Positions 1-6,708 of a stretch of 64,000 nt of DNA are shown here, one piece after another. Origin of the DNA: Lachnospira multipara ATCC 19207 (GTDB lineage Bacteria > Bacillota > Clostridia > Lachnospirales > Lachnospiraceae); NCBI RefSeq assembly GCF_000424105.1, contig NZ_AUJG01000015.1, positions 1 to 64,000 of the forward strand. The letters run 5' to 3'. The notes beneath the pieces are model-generated. The model saw nothing but the letters and a program-made list of their open reading frames with translations, made no database searches and was not told where the DNA came from. Every line of letters begins with the position of its first letter. The first letter of the stretch is position 1. The position numbers and the translations under genes are program-made.

Positions 1-239
1 CCATGATACGCCAGCCCCGACTCAGGTCTGTCCAAGCCGTGCCAATAAACACTGACTCCTGCCAGCATCTCAGCCACTTCCTGAACATACTCATCGTCAA
101 CTGCGATGCAGTCATACTTTTCCGGCTCATACTCTTCAAATATCTGTTCCGGCGCCGGATCCGTCATCATTATTCCAAATTGATGTTTCAACATTCCGTA
201 ATCATTATCCTTCCCGTAACGATCCACAGTTAATAACAA
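1..239 (-). CDS. Hypothetical protein, 3' part cut by window edge
   Basis: An open frame starts at a TTG codon at 239 and runs off the left edge, with about 79 residues visible. An AGGAGG-type site lies about 10 bases upstream of the TTG; the nearby GTG is in another frame that closes quickly. The visible part is acidic and soluble (LLLTVDRYGKDNDYGM... at the start) with no membrane segment. I do not recognise the family. It sits just downstream of a decayed gene in the mobile region and probably belongs to the element's accessory genes. The coding call rests on the open frame, the ribosome site and codon use. Confidence 0.5.
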   Translation of the reverse strand, partial: MLLTVDRYGKDNDYGMLKHQFGIMMTDPAPEQIFEEYEPEKYDCIAVDDEYVQEVAEMLAGVSVYWHGLDRPESGLAYH

Positions 240-244
240 GCACG

Positions 245-550
245 CTATTCCTCCTGCATTTGCTTCGGAAACTCTATATCAAAAATGTCTTCTCCATAAG
301 GGATGTCTAATTTTCGTTGCTCATTTAATGCGTATTCTTTACCTCCAACCTTAAAAATAGAACCAACCTCATATTTATTAAACAGAGCCGTTCCCCTCTT
401 TGCAAACATATCATATGTAGCATCGTATTCAAATTTTCGAACTGCAACCCCTGCGTTCCCATGTGAATAATAGTATTCCTGCTTATGTTCTCCCGTCTTT
501 ACCGTAAAGAATCATTTTGTAATTCCGGCATCATTAAGAAATTGCTCCAT
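245..550 (-). pseudogene. Decayed hypothetical gene with an in-frame TGA
   Basis: Reading leftwards from ATG at 550 gives 12 residues (MEQFLNDAGITK), then TGA at 514-512. The same frame then stays open for 88 codons to a TAG at 247-245 and reads as a normal soluble protein (FFTVKTGEHKQEYYYSHG... to ...FPKQMQEE). A single base change at a tryptophan codon would explain the stop. There is no good start codon or ribosome site just after the TGA, and the ATG at 550 has only a weak site, so the 3' part is probably not translated efficiently. The family is not recognised. The gene overlaps the truncated DUF3784-like fragment in another frame, which suggests a deletion joined two genes here. Confidence 0.5.
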
Positions 551-644
551 GCCCCGATATAAGAACTATGCTCAATATCGCTAGAAGTATTCCTGCTACC
601 CACATAATCCAACTCGGTCCATTGCTGATATCTTTTAATGTCAT
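534..644 (-). pseudogene. Truncated N-terminus of a DUF3784-like membrane protein
   Basis: A 36-residue ORF starts at ATG 644 behind a clear AAAGGAG site. It has one hydrophobic segment (about residues 13-31) ending in SIVLISGHGA. In DUF3784-type small membrane proteins this segment is normally followed by an IAGYNT-like motif and a second membrane helix. Here the frame ends three residues later at 534. I infer a 5' remnant left by a deletion that also damaged the next gene. It lies 52 bases downstream of the membrane gene 697-1011 in the same direction, so it was probably part of that small operon. The family assignment is from memory of the motif and is tentative. Confidence 0.45.
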
Positions 645-696
645 AGTTGGTCTCCTTTAAGTCCAATTGATTGTCCTTTGCTTCTGTACTTACAAT

Positions 697-1011
697 TTAC
701 ATGATCCTATCATATATTAGTGTTGCCCCAAGTTCTAAAGCATTACGTGCACCTAAAAAAATCAAAAAATAAGTAACCATCCTTGATACTGTTATTGTTA
801 AAGTCGTATCCATAAATACCTGTATAATTAGAATAACTACCACCAATATCCAATTTATCAAATTTGCAGCATTGTTTGCCTTTAATTGTATAGACGCCCA
901 TCTCTCATCATTTTTGTACTTCACCTGTTTTACCGCTTTATAAATCCATAATCCCAATGAGATTACAAGATAGAATATTAGCAGTATCAAGAACATCTTT
1001 TGATCATTCAT
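697..1011 (-). CDS. Small membrane protein partnered with XRE regulator
   Basis: This 104-residue protein has about three hydrophobic segments (residues 5-25, 52-70 and 76-100). The basic stretch between the first two (KAVKQVKYKNDERW) is presumably cytoplasmic. It resembles the DUF2178-like proteins commonly encoded with short XRE regulators in Firmicutes. The start ATG overlaps the regulator's TGA by four bases (ATGA), so the two are translationally coupled. Its function is unknown; in such pairs the membrane protein may antagonise or sense for the regulator, which is inference. The gene is complete. Confidence 0.75.
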   Translation of the reverse strand: MNDQKMFLILLIFYLVISLGLWIYKAVKQVKYKNDERWASIQLKANNAANLINWILVVVILIIQVFMDTTLTITVSRMVTYFLIFLGARNALELGATLIYDRIM

Positions 1012-1214
1012 TTTTCGTCCTCCACATAATCAAAAACATCAGAAATTGGAACGTCAAACGCTTTAGCTATCTTGAAAGCAAGCTCTAACGAAGGAGTATA
1101 CTTATATTTTTCAATAGATATCACCGCTTGCCTTGAAATACCAACTTTCTCTGAAAGATCAGCCTGCGTCCAATCTCTTTCCGCTCGTAATACCTTTAAT
1201 CTATTCTTTATCAA
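1008..1214 (-). CDS. XRE-family HTH transcriptional regulator
   Basis: This is a 68-residue single-domain Cro/C1-type DNA-binding protein. The helix-turn-helix covers roughly residues 15-40 (TQADLSEKVGISRQAVISIE), followed by the usual KYTPSLELAFKIAKAFDV segment. The start is TTG at 1214, chosen because an AGGAGGAG site lies directly upstream and no ATG is available. The upstream DNA (1226-1281) contains several copies of a TTACATT/AATGTAA motif, so autoregulation is likely. It forms a two-gene operon with the membrane protein 697-1011. Whether it controls the element's genes or only itself cannot be told. Confidence 0.85.
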   Translation of the reverse strand: MIKNRLKVLRAERDWTQADLSEKVGISRQAVISIEKYKYTPSLELAFKIAKAFDVPISDVFDYVEDEK

Positions 1215-1225
1215 TGTCTCCTCCT

Positions 1226-1281
1226 AAAATGTAATACGTTCGTTACATTTTGTAATGTAACACCTTAATTACATTTTGTCA
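1226..1281. promoter_or_regulatory. Operator-like inverted repeats upstream of XRE gene
   Basis: A perfect 8-bp inverted repeat with a 4-base spacer, GTTACATT-ttgt-AATGTAAC, lies at 1242-1261. AAAATGTAAT at 1226-1235 forms a second pair with TTACATTTT at 1243-1251, and a further ATTACATTTTG follows near 1270-1280. The half-site TTACATT/AATGTAA therefore occurs four times within 56 bases, directly 5' of the XRE regulator. This is the layout expected for cooperative binding of a small dimeric repressor. No single promoter was assigned. Confidence 0.6.
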
Positions 1282-1357
1282 AGAACTATTTTCTTAAAAA
1301 ATATGTTTCTATATCTTTTTCCTATTAAAACGCATCAAACTCTGCCAGCACGACCCG

Positions 1358-1504
1358 AGGATGTCATAGGATGTCAAAATGCGACACACATTTATTTTTT
1401 AACAAACCCGCCCAAGAATGTCAAAGGACAGGACTATTTCTTCTGTCATTGACATTCCCGGACGGGTTCGTTTTCTGTTAGCCAAGGCACTTAAGGCTAA
1501 GTGC
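1358..1504. repeat. Gene-free stretch with ATGTCA motifs and two hairpins
   Basis: The gap between 1262 and 1617 has no supported gene. It contains two adjacent 10-bp direct repeats (AGGATGTCAT, then AGGATGTCAA, at 1358-1377). A long imperfect hairpin follows, with arms of about 26 bp at 1405-1431 and 1443-1468, each arm carrying another ATGTCA/TGACAT. A short perfect hairpin, GCACTTA-aggc-TAAGTGC, lies at 1487-1504. Neither hairpin is followed by a clear T-run, so they do not look like terminators. They may be protein-binding sites of the plasmid-like element or the remnant of an inserted sequence. Confidence 0.45.
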
Positions 1505-1617
1505 GTTTCATGCACTTTTCATTTTTGTACCGACTGAGACGGTCTTCATAATTGCATTTCATAAACGGTACGGTCTACATAACCACTTTTCCCATAAGGT
1601 ATAAACTCGGTATAAAA

Positions 1618-1833
1618 CTATAATTCCATTAAATTATAGCCACTATCAATAGCGTCATTCATTATCTTTTTAAACTCTTGATTATCTCCCATGAGGGTAT
1701 CCATTAGTTTTGTGAAATCAAGAGCAATAATATCATCATTACCTACACTGTGTGCCGGATAGTGTTCTTCACTCATATCCTCATCGTTATAATACTTTTC
1801 ACATAGTCTACATTTTAGTTTCTTTTCTTCCAT
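1618..1833 (-). CDS. Small hypothetical protein with CxxC
   Basis: This 71-residue protein begins with a lysine-rich segment and one CRLC motif at residues 8-11, then an EEHYPAHSVGNDD segment. That start recalls the N-terminus of HNH-type proteins (Cys pair, then E-H), but the catalytic remainder is absent, so it may be a truncated relative. The rest is acidic and helical, ending YNLMEL. An AAGGGGAT site precedes ATG 1833. It stands alone between gene-poor DNA and the EAL gene, reading the same way. The function is not known. Confidence 0.5.
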   Translation of the reverse strand: MEEKKLKCRLCEKYYNDEDMSEEHYPAHSVGNDDIIALDFTKLMDTLMGDNQEFKKIMNDAIDSGYNLMEL

Positions 1834-1904
1834 ATCCCCTTTTCCGATCTTCCTTTTACTTATGATTCTATCCCCTTATATGTCACATAATATGTACTTT
1901 AACC

Positions 1905-1935
1905 AAAAAAGAGCCTCTAGCACTACTAGAGACTC
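1905..1935 (-). terminator. Rho-independent terminator after EAL gene
   Basis: On the minus strand, GAGTCTCTAG-tagtg-CTAGAGGCTC is followed by six T residues. It lies two bases after the EAL gene's stop codon. Confidence 0.8.
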
Positions 1936-1936
1936 C

Positions 1937-2641
1937 CTATTCCGGCATTCCTAAGTAATAACCCTGGAAGAAATCTGCACCAAGCTCTTTCATAGTGTTA
2001 AACTCAGCCTCAGTTTCTATTCCTTCTGCTACTACATTCATTTTCTTCGCATGGAATGTATCAATCATTTCTTTAATACGAATCTGTCTGAACTTATCCT
2101 TATCGATATCAGTAAGTAATGTTCTATCAATCTTTACAATATCTGGATTAGCAGCTTTAACTACATCCAAAGTATTAAGTCCAGTTCCAAAATCATCAAT
2201 AGCAATCTGGTTATCATTAATATCTGCTATTTTTCTTTTTGCTTCAGCAATATCAATCGACAAATATGGATACTCTAACGTTTCCAAAATCATTGCATTC
2301 TTATCATCACCAAAGTATTCAATATATGCATTTACTTCTTCCTCTGTAAATATCTCACACGGAAATGTATTTACCGAAAGAATTTCCTTATAGCCTCTCA
2401 TAAAATATGCCTGAGTTGCTCCAAATAAAGTTGCCACCTCAAGTATATGAAGCTTATCCTGTTCCTGATACTCGGTAATCAGCTCCATAACATCCTTATC
2501 GTGTGGACGCATCAATGCTTCTCTCGCATATATTGTCTTTCCATCTGGATAAAATATTGGCTGGAATACATATTCAATTTTCAATTCTGATAATGCTGCC
2601 AAAATGTCTTCTGATAATGGCAAATCGTCAAAATATATCAT
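1937..2641 (-). CDS. EAL-domain cyclic-di-GMP phosphodiesterase
   Basis: A 234-residue single-domain EAL protein. Recognisable catalytic motifs are EAL within YAREALMRP (about residues 40-48), SVNTFP for the metal-binding Asn, ILETLEYP for the Glu, IAIDDFGTG for the paired Asp, IVKIDR for the Lys, and VVAEGIET plus the final QGYYLGMP. All key acidic residues and the lysine seem present, so hydrolysis of c-di-GMP to pGpG is expected. There is no sensor or membrane domain. The start ATG 2641 and its upstream region lie inside the duplicated target site of the IS next door, so the insertion left the gene intact. It is unusual cargo within a plasmid-like element and may influence motility or attachment of the host. 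Confidence 0.85.
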   Translation of the reverse strand: MIYFDDLPLSEDILAALSELKIEYVFQPIFYPDGKTIYAREALMRPHDKDVMELITEYQEQDKLHILEVATLFGATQAYFMRGYKEILSVNTFPCEIFTEEEVNAYIEYFGDDKNAMILETLEYPYLSIDIAEAKRKIADINDNQIAIDDFGTGLNTLDVVKAANPDIVKIDRTLLTDIDKDKFRQIRIKEMIDTFHAKKMNVVAEGIETEAEFNTMKELGADFFQGYYLGMPE

Positions 2642-2852
2642 ATTACTAATTCCCTAGATAAAATTGCGTATGAAAATAACGCAAAGTACTACTCTTACAT
2701 TGTATCAAAAGCTTTTTTCTTAGTCTATAAATCTTTATCAGCAATCTCTATATCAATTTCAGATCCGTTTTCATCTCTTAACAAGACTTTGTCCATAGCC
2801 ACATAATCATCCGGACGCTCCTCACAACCGTAATCCGGTTCCATGATTTTCT
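2632..2852. repeat. 221-bp target-site duplication, left copy
   Basis: By reading both copies base by base, 2632-2852 is identical to 4812-5032 (constant offset 2180). The match stops exactly where the IS termini begin. It contains the start codon and leader of the EAL gene plus the last 41 codons of the 50-residue gene. In this left copy those codons are fused to IS sequence and form a non-functional chimera (the frame 2725-2916). Confidence 0.9.
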
Positions 2853-2925
2853 CGGAAGTTTGACACCCCAAATCGCCGCAAGCCTTGATAGGCTTTATTT
2901 TTTGCGCAAATTCCATTTTTGTGTA

Positions 2926-2954
2926 TTGCGTATATGCGTATATTGTAGTATAAT
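2926..2954 (+). promoter_or_regulatory. Sigma-A type promoter of the IS transposase
   Basis: TTGCGT at 2926-2931 and TATAAT at 2949-2954 are separated by exactly 17 bases. They lie 38 bases upstream of the transposase ATG at 2992. Confidence 0.75.
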
Positions 2955-2991
2955 AATTATAGTAATTATTGTTTTATGGAGGATGTACCAA

Positions 2992-4722
2992 ATGCGCATA
3001 ATGAAAGGTCGTTCAACGAATCCTACATATCATGTAATACAAGATGTTAAGAAGAACGGAAAGCGAAGCACTGAAATAATCGAGAATCTAGGAAGTGCTT
3101 CTGAGATATGTGAGAAGTATCACGTTACTGATGCGGATGCTTGGGCCAACGAATACATTGCAAAAAAGCGCGCAGAAGTAAAAGAAAGCAAACATGATGT
3201 ATTAATCAAGTTTAATAAAGATGCTTTAATCAACACAGATGAACAGCTTGTTTATAATGCCGGCTATCTGTTTCTACAGAACATATACTATAAGCTCGGT
3301 TTGCCTTCTATCTGTAACAAAATAAAAAAGCAAAGCGCATTTAGTTATGATTTGGATTCTATTCTCTCCCGATTAGTTTATGGACGGATTCTTTATCCAT
3401 CTTCTAAGCTCTCCTGCTACGAGCAATCCAAGAAGCTTCTTGAGCAGCCTTCTTTTGACTTACATCAAATATATCGAGCACTTTCTGTACTAGCGGAACA
3501 TTCGGATTATATCCAATCCGAGTTATATAAACATTCAAAGAAAGTCGTCAAGCGTTCAACCGGTGTTCTCTTCTATGATTGCACAAACTATTTCTTTGAA
3601 ATTGAAAAAGAATGCGGTTTAAAACAATACGGGCCAAGCAAAGAACATCGCCCAACTCCCATTGTTCAAATGGGGTTATTTATGGATAAATCCGGCATCC
3701 CGTTAGCGTTTTGCATCAACCCTGGAAATCAGAACGAACAGCAATCTCTGAAACCACTTGAGCAACAAATCATGAGAGATTTTGAACTCTCAAAGTTCGT
3801 TGTATGTACAGATGCCGGTTTATCATCAGATGCCAATCGTAGGTTCAACAACTTCGGCGAGCGCAGTTTTATAACAACACAATCTATAAAAGGGCTGAAA
3901 AAAGATCTAAAAGAATGGTGCCTCGACCCAACCGGTTGGGAGGTTGAAGGAAGTCGTAAGAAATACAACATTTCAAACTTAGAAGATACTCCTGAAAATA
4001 GAAATAAAATTTTCTATAAACAGACGCTTATTGAAGGTTATGATAAAGAACGCGACATCCCATTTAATCAAACATTAATCGTCACGTTTTCCTTGAAATA
4101 TAAGCTATATCATCAAACATTAAGAGAACACCAGATAGCACGAGCCAAGAAATATCTGGAACATCCAGCACAAGCAGACAGACGTTCTCAAACAGACGCA
4201 AAGCGCTTTATAAAGAAAACAGCTGTAACTGCTGATGGCGAAATAGCGCCAAACGCAATCTATGAGATTGATGAAAGCATCATTCAAAAGGAATCCATGT
4301 ACGATGGTTTTTATGCTGTATGCACCAATCTCGATGATTCTCCCGCTGATATTGCAAAAATAAATCATGATCGCTGGGAAATAGAAGAATCATTCCGGAT
4401 TATGAAAAGTGAGTTTGAAGCAAGGCCAGTATATCTTCAACGGGATGAACGGATTACAGCACACTTTCTCACCTGCTTCATTGCTCTTATGATTTACAGA
4501 ATACTCGAAAAAACACTGGATGAAAAATATCCTTGTTCAGAGATCATAGAAACATTAAGAAAAATGGACGTAAGAAAGGTAGCAGATCAAGGATATATAC
4601 CTTGCTATACTAGAACTGCATTAACCGATGATCTACATACGAGTGCAGGCATAAGAACAGACTACGAATTATCAACACCCAAAATGATGGCTGGAACCAT
4701 CAGACGAACAAAGGGACTATAA
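2992..4722 (+). CDS. IS1634-family transposase
   Basis: A 576-residue DDE transposase of the IS4 superfamily. ATG 2992 is chosen because a GGAGG lies nine bases upstream and a good promoter precedes it; the frame is open further upstream but that part is terminal IS sequence. Candidate catalytic residues are the Asp in FYDCTNYF, the Asp in VCTDAGLSSDANRRFN, and the Glu in HDRWEIEESFRIMKSEF, which also shows the R-x3-E-x6-K signature of the family. The N-terminal region (about residues 1-60) resembles the usual IS1634 leader domain. It is the only gene in the element and is intact. It catalyses cut-and-paste transposition of the element. Confidence 0.93.
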   Translation: MRIMKGRSTNPTYHVIQDVKKNGKRSTEIIENLGSASEICEKYHVTDADAWANEYIAKKRAEVKESKHDVLIKFNKDALINTDEQLVYNAGYLFLQNIYYKLGLPSICNKIKKQSAFSYDLDSILSRLVYGRILYPSSKLSCYEQSKKLLEQPSFDLHQIYRALSVLAEHSDYIQSELYKHSKKVVKRSTGVLFYDCTNYFFEIEKECGLKQYGPSKEHRPTPIVQMGLFMDKSGIPLAFCINPGNQNEQQSLKPLEQQIMRDFELSKFVVCTDAGLSSDANRRFNNFGERSFITTQSIKGLKKDLKEWCLDPTGWEVEGSRKKYNISNLEDTPENRNKIFYKQTLIEGYDKERDIPFNQTLIVTFSLKYKLYHQTLREHQIARAKKYLEHPAQADRRSQTDAKRFIKKTAVTADGEIAPNAIYEIDESIIQKESMYDGFYAVCTNLDDSPADIAKINHDRWEIEESFRIMKSEFEARPVYLQRDERITAHFLTCFIALMIYRILEKTLDEKYPCSEIIETLRKMDVRKVADQGYIPCYTRTALTDDLHTSAGIRTDYELSTPKMMAGTIRRTKGL

Positions 4723-4752
4723 AACATCATATACGCTTTTCGCGTAATAAAT

Positions 4753-4795
4753 AAAACGGCGCAACCCATTGCTAATACTGGGATTGCGCCGTTTT
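4753..4795. terminator. Terminator hairpin at right end of the IS
   Basis: AAAACGGCGCAA and TTGCGCCGTTTT form a 12-bp stem, with an inner CCCA/TGGG pair and one bulged A. It lies just after the transposase stop, so it ends that transcript and may block read-through from either side. Confidence 0.75.
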
Positions 4796-4811
4796 AGGTG
4801 TCAAACTAGGG

Positions 4812-5032
4812 AATATATCATATTACTAATTCCCTAGATAAAATTGCGTATGAAAATAACGCAAAGTACTACTCTTACATTGTATCAAAAGCTTTTTTCT
4901 TAGTCTATAAATCTTTATCAGCAATCTCTATATCAATTTCAGATCCGTTTTCATCTCTTAACAAGACTTTGTCCATAGCCACATAATCATCCGGACGCTC
5001 CTCACAACCGTAATCCGGTTCCATGATTTTCT
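4812..5032. repeat. 221-bp target-site duplication, right copy
   Basis: This copy is identical to 2632-2852. It keeps the intact 3' end of the 50-residue gene 4905-5057. Its EAL start codon is cut off after four codons by IS sequence. Confidence 0.9.
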
Positions 5033-5057
5033 TTACGATATACTTCAATCTAAACAT
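4905..5057 (-). CDS. Small conserved-looking protein, 50 residues
   Basis: ATG 5057 lies directly after a TAGGAG site that overlaps the stop codon of the upstream nuclease gene, so translation is probably coupled. The product is acidic: MFRLKYIVKKIMEPDYGCEE at the start, then a segment rich in Asp and Glu ending IDIEIADKDL. It has one Cys and no membrane segment. The family is not recognised. The IS inserted downstream of it, and the long duplication preserved the complete gene here. A decapitated copy remains at 2725-2847. Position suggests it works with the GIY-YIG protein, which is inference. Confidence 0.6.
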   Translation of the reverse strand: MFRLKYIVKKIMEPDYGCEERPDDYVAMDKVLLRDENGSEIDIEIADKDL

Positions 5058-5060
5058 CTC

Positions 5061-5891
5061 CTACAAATCTTTTAATTTCGTTCCGTTCTCGGTTTTCCAA
5101 TCAACATTACCATTGGATGTATGTCCAAGTATTACAGCCGATGCAGCGGATGGAGCACTAAACTCATAATCCTTTTTGAATACCCCATCCTTTATCACTT
5201 CTTCTTTGATAAGAGTATTTCTCAGATTAAAATATCCTTTTCCCTGTGTCTCTAAAGACGGCACTGTATGATCGGATATTTTCGATCCGGACAGAACTGT
5301 AAAACCACCGGTGCTAACAAATCCTTTTGCACTAGCCTCAGTCCCCTTGCAATATAAGTAAACTGTGTCATCCGTAGCCTTTGGTACAGGAACAAGCACT
5401 TTATATCCAAGTGTATTGATAAGGATCTTCACGTTATCAATAAACTCTTCCATAGTAGCAATCTGGGCTTCCTTCAGCACAGTGTTCTTATACGTATTCT
5501 TCGTCAGAATCGAATACCTGCCGCAGTCCTTAGCAATCTCAACAAAGCGATTTTCTAAATATCGAATCAATGCTTTATTCAGATCTCTTCCAACAAAGAT
5601 AACCGCCGTATTCCAATAATACTTTTCTTTGCCGGACTGATAATCTCTAAGATGCTGAGTGAGTCTATCTAATACATTTTCTGCCTCTCCGATATATACA
5701 GAATCTGTACCGTCATCTTCCTGGCACATAAGGAAGTAAACCCCGACACCTTTGATGTCGTCCCGGTCACAACCTGTAATCTCTGTTCTTGGTATCTTAA
5801 TGGCTTTTCCATTCCAATTTGATAATTCCGCTGTTGTCAAACTATCTGCTGAGCCATTTACAAGAAAGAGTTCAATAGCTTTTCCATACAT
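5061..5891 (-). CDS. GIY-YIG nuclease with C-terminal DUF4357
   Basis: A 276-residue protein. The start is placed at ATG 5891, nine bases after AGGAGG, rather than the TTG at 5915 that overlaps this site. The GIY-YIG core lies around residues 50-130: GVGVYFLMCQ, then SVYIGEAENVLDRL with a following His and Arg, and a later ENRF that fits the metal-binding Glu. The C-terminal part (FSAPSAASAVILGHTSNGNV and the tryptophan that follows) matches DUF4357, a domain often attached to GIY-YIG or methylase proteins. It probably cuts DNA; whether it serves element maintenance or defence is unknown. An HTH gene lies immediately upstream and a 50-residue gene immediately downstream. Confidence 0.8.
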   Translation of the reverse strand: MYGKAIELFLVNGSADSLTTAELSNWNGKAIKIPRTEITGCDRDDIKGVGVYFLMCQEDDGTDSVYIGEAENVLDRLTQHLRDYQSGKEKYYWNTAVIFVGRDLNKALIRYLENRFVEIAKDCGRYSILTKNTYKNTVLKEAQIATMEEFIDNVKILINTLGYKVLVPVPKATDDTVYLYCKGTEASAKGFVSTGGFTVLSGSKISDHTVPSLETQGKGYFNLRNTLIKEEVIKDGVFKKDYEFSAPSAASAVILGHTSNGNVDWKTENGTKLKDL

Positions 5892-5915
5892 CTTGTAATC
5901 CCTCCTATAAACCAA

Positions 5916-6119
5916 TTATGATTTGTCATCATTCCTGTTTTTTCTGTATTTTCCACTCTTTATTCTCGCATCTTCAGGCTTATTGGCATCTGCTGGAATT
6001 GTCCACGAATAACCTATTCTTACTGCGCCTTCGATTCTGTTTTCCGAACATAGCACCTGTATACGCCTTTTGGATATTCCCCATTCATCCGCCATTTCTC
6101 GAATTGATTTATATTCCAT
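5916..6119 (-). CDS. Small helix-turn-helix DNA-binding protein
   Basis: A 67-residue protein. ATG 6119 is preferred to the upstream ATG 6143 because a GGTGGAG site precedes it. The first 50 residues (EYKSIREMADEWGISKRRIQ, then NRIEGAVRIGYSWTIP) form a MerR/excisionase-like winged helix, as in many small proteins encoded beside restriction or integration genes. The tail is basic (KSGKYRKNRNDDKS). The gene ends just 5' of the GIY-YIG nuclease, so it is likely its regulator or co-factor. The exact target is not known. Confidence 0.75.
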   Translation of the reverse strand: MEYKSIREMADEWGISKRRIQVLCSENRIEGAVRIGYSWTIPADANKPEDARIKSGKYRKNRNDDKS

Positions 6120-6214
6120 GCATTCTCCACCTATATGTTGCAATTAATAGTTGTTCTAATTATATTCTCAAATGCGAACAAAATCAAACATATTCTTGGG
6201 AACAGTGTAAGGCA

Positions 6215-6249
6215 TAAAAAAAGAATCCAGTCCACTTGTCCCGGATTCT
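6215..6249 (-). terminator. Terminator of the rep/par operon
   Basis: On the minus strand, AGAATCC and GGATTCT flank a 14-base loop and are followed by a run of T. It lies 25 bases beyond the stop of the membrane protein gene 6275-6694. Confidence 0.75.
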
Positions 6250-6274
6250 CTCTTTATATGCCATATTCACCATC

Positions 6275-6694
6275 TTAATCCTCAATCTTTCTTACCCTTG
6301 GCGGTGTCGCAGTCTTTCTTTCTAACCAAGGTAACGTTGCATTAATCACGATACATAACTCTATCATTATCGCTATAATAAGGATTACTGCCTTTACGAT
6401 TATCCTTGCTACGTTATTTCCGATGTGATCTGCCGGAGCCCAAAACAAAGCCGTCAGAATTATAATACCTCCAATTCCCGGAGCTAATGCTACAATTGGA
6501 ACATATGATAATAGAATATACAACACAAAGAAAGCAGCCACCGCTATATATGCTCCCATTGTTCCTACCAACGGAGTCAACTTCTGATGAACTGGGATAC
6601 ACCAAATGATTGCAGGAATCAGATTTATCATCGGAAACTTATAATTCTTTTCATATTTACTTCTGTTTGTTTCTTCAACAATATACTTTGCCAT
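6275..6694 (-). CDS. Hypothetical four-helix membrane protein
   Basis: A 139-residue protein starting at ATG 6694 (MAKYIVEE); GGAGG seven bases upstream fits this start better than ATG 6700. After about 22 polar residues there are four hydrophobic stretches (about residues 23-38, 46-66, 70-84 and 95-118) and a basic tail (RKTATPPRVRKIED). It is the last gene of the int-mob-parAB-repA cluster. Similar small membrane proteins occur beside RepA_N-type initiators in Clostridia mobile elements, but no function is established to my knowledge. The family is not recognised. Confidence 0.65.
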   Translation of the reverse strand: MAKYIVEETNRSKYEKNYKFPMINLIPAIIWCIPVHQKLTPLVGTMGAYIAVAAFFVLYILLSYVPIVALAPGIGGIIILTALFWAPADHIGNNVARIIVKAVILIIAIMIELCIVINATLPWLERKTATPPRVRKIED

Positions 6695-6708
6695 AATCAT
6701 TCCTCCGA

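Larger units (their letters stand above)
2853..4811 (+). mobile_element. IS1634-like insertion sequence (IS4 superfamily)
   Basis: The 1959-bp segment between two 221-bp direct repeats is bounded by imperfect 15-bp inverted repeats: CGGAAGTTTGACACC on the left, and CCCTAGTTTGACACC reading inward from the right. It carries one transposase gene on the plus strand, with its own promoter and a terminator hairpin before the right end. IS1634 from Mycoplasma mycoides is known for unusually long, variable target duplications, and the 221-bp repeat fits that behaviour. The element appears complete and potentially active. Confidence 0.9.

Noticed and set aside
512-514. In-frame TGA read as selenocysteine
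   Set aside because: No SECIS-like hairpin was evident just after it, the position fits a lost tryptophan, and the gene overlaps another truncated gene, so decay is the simpler reading.
1995-2393. 132-residue ORF on the plus strand
   Set aside because: It is an antisense shadow of the EAL gene with hydrophobic, low-complexity content and no ribosome site.
2725-2916. 63-residue ORF across the IS left end
   Set aside because: It fuses IS terminal sequence to the last codons of the duplicated 50-residue gene. The intact gene is at 4905-5057.
2860-2991. N-terminal extension of the transposase frame
   Set aside because: The frame is open from 2860, but it overlaps the terminal inverted repeat and the promoter. 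The GGAGG and TATAAT place the start at 2992.
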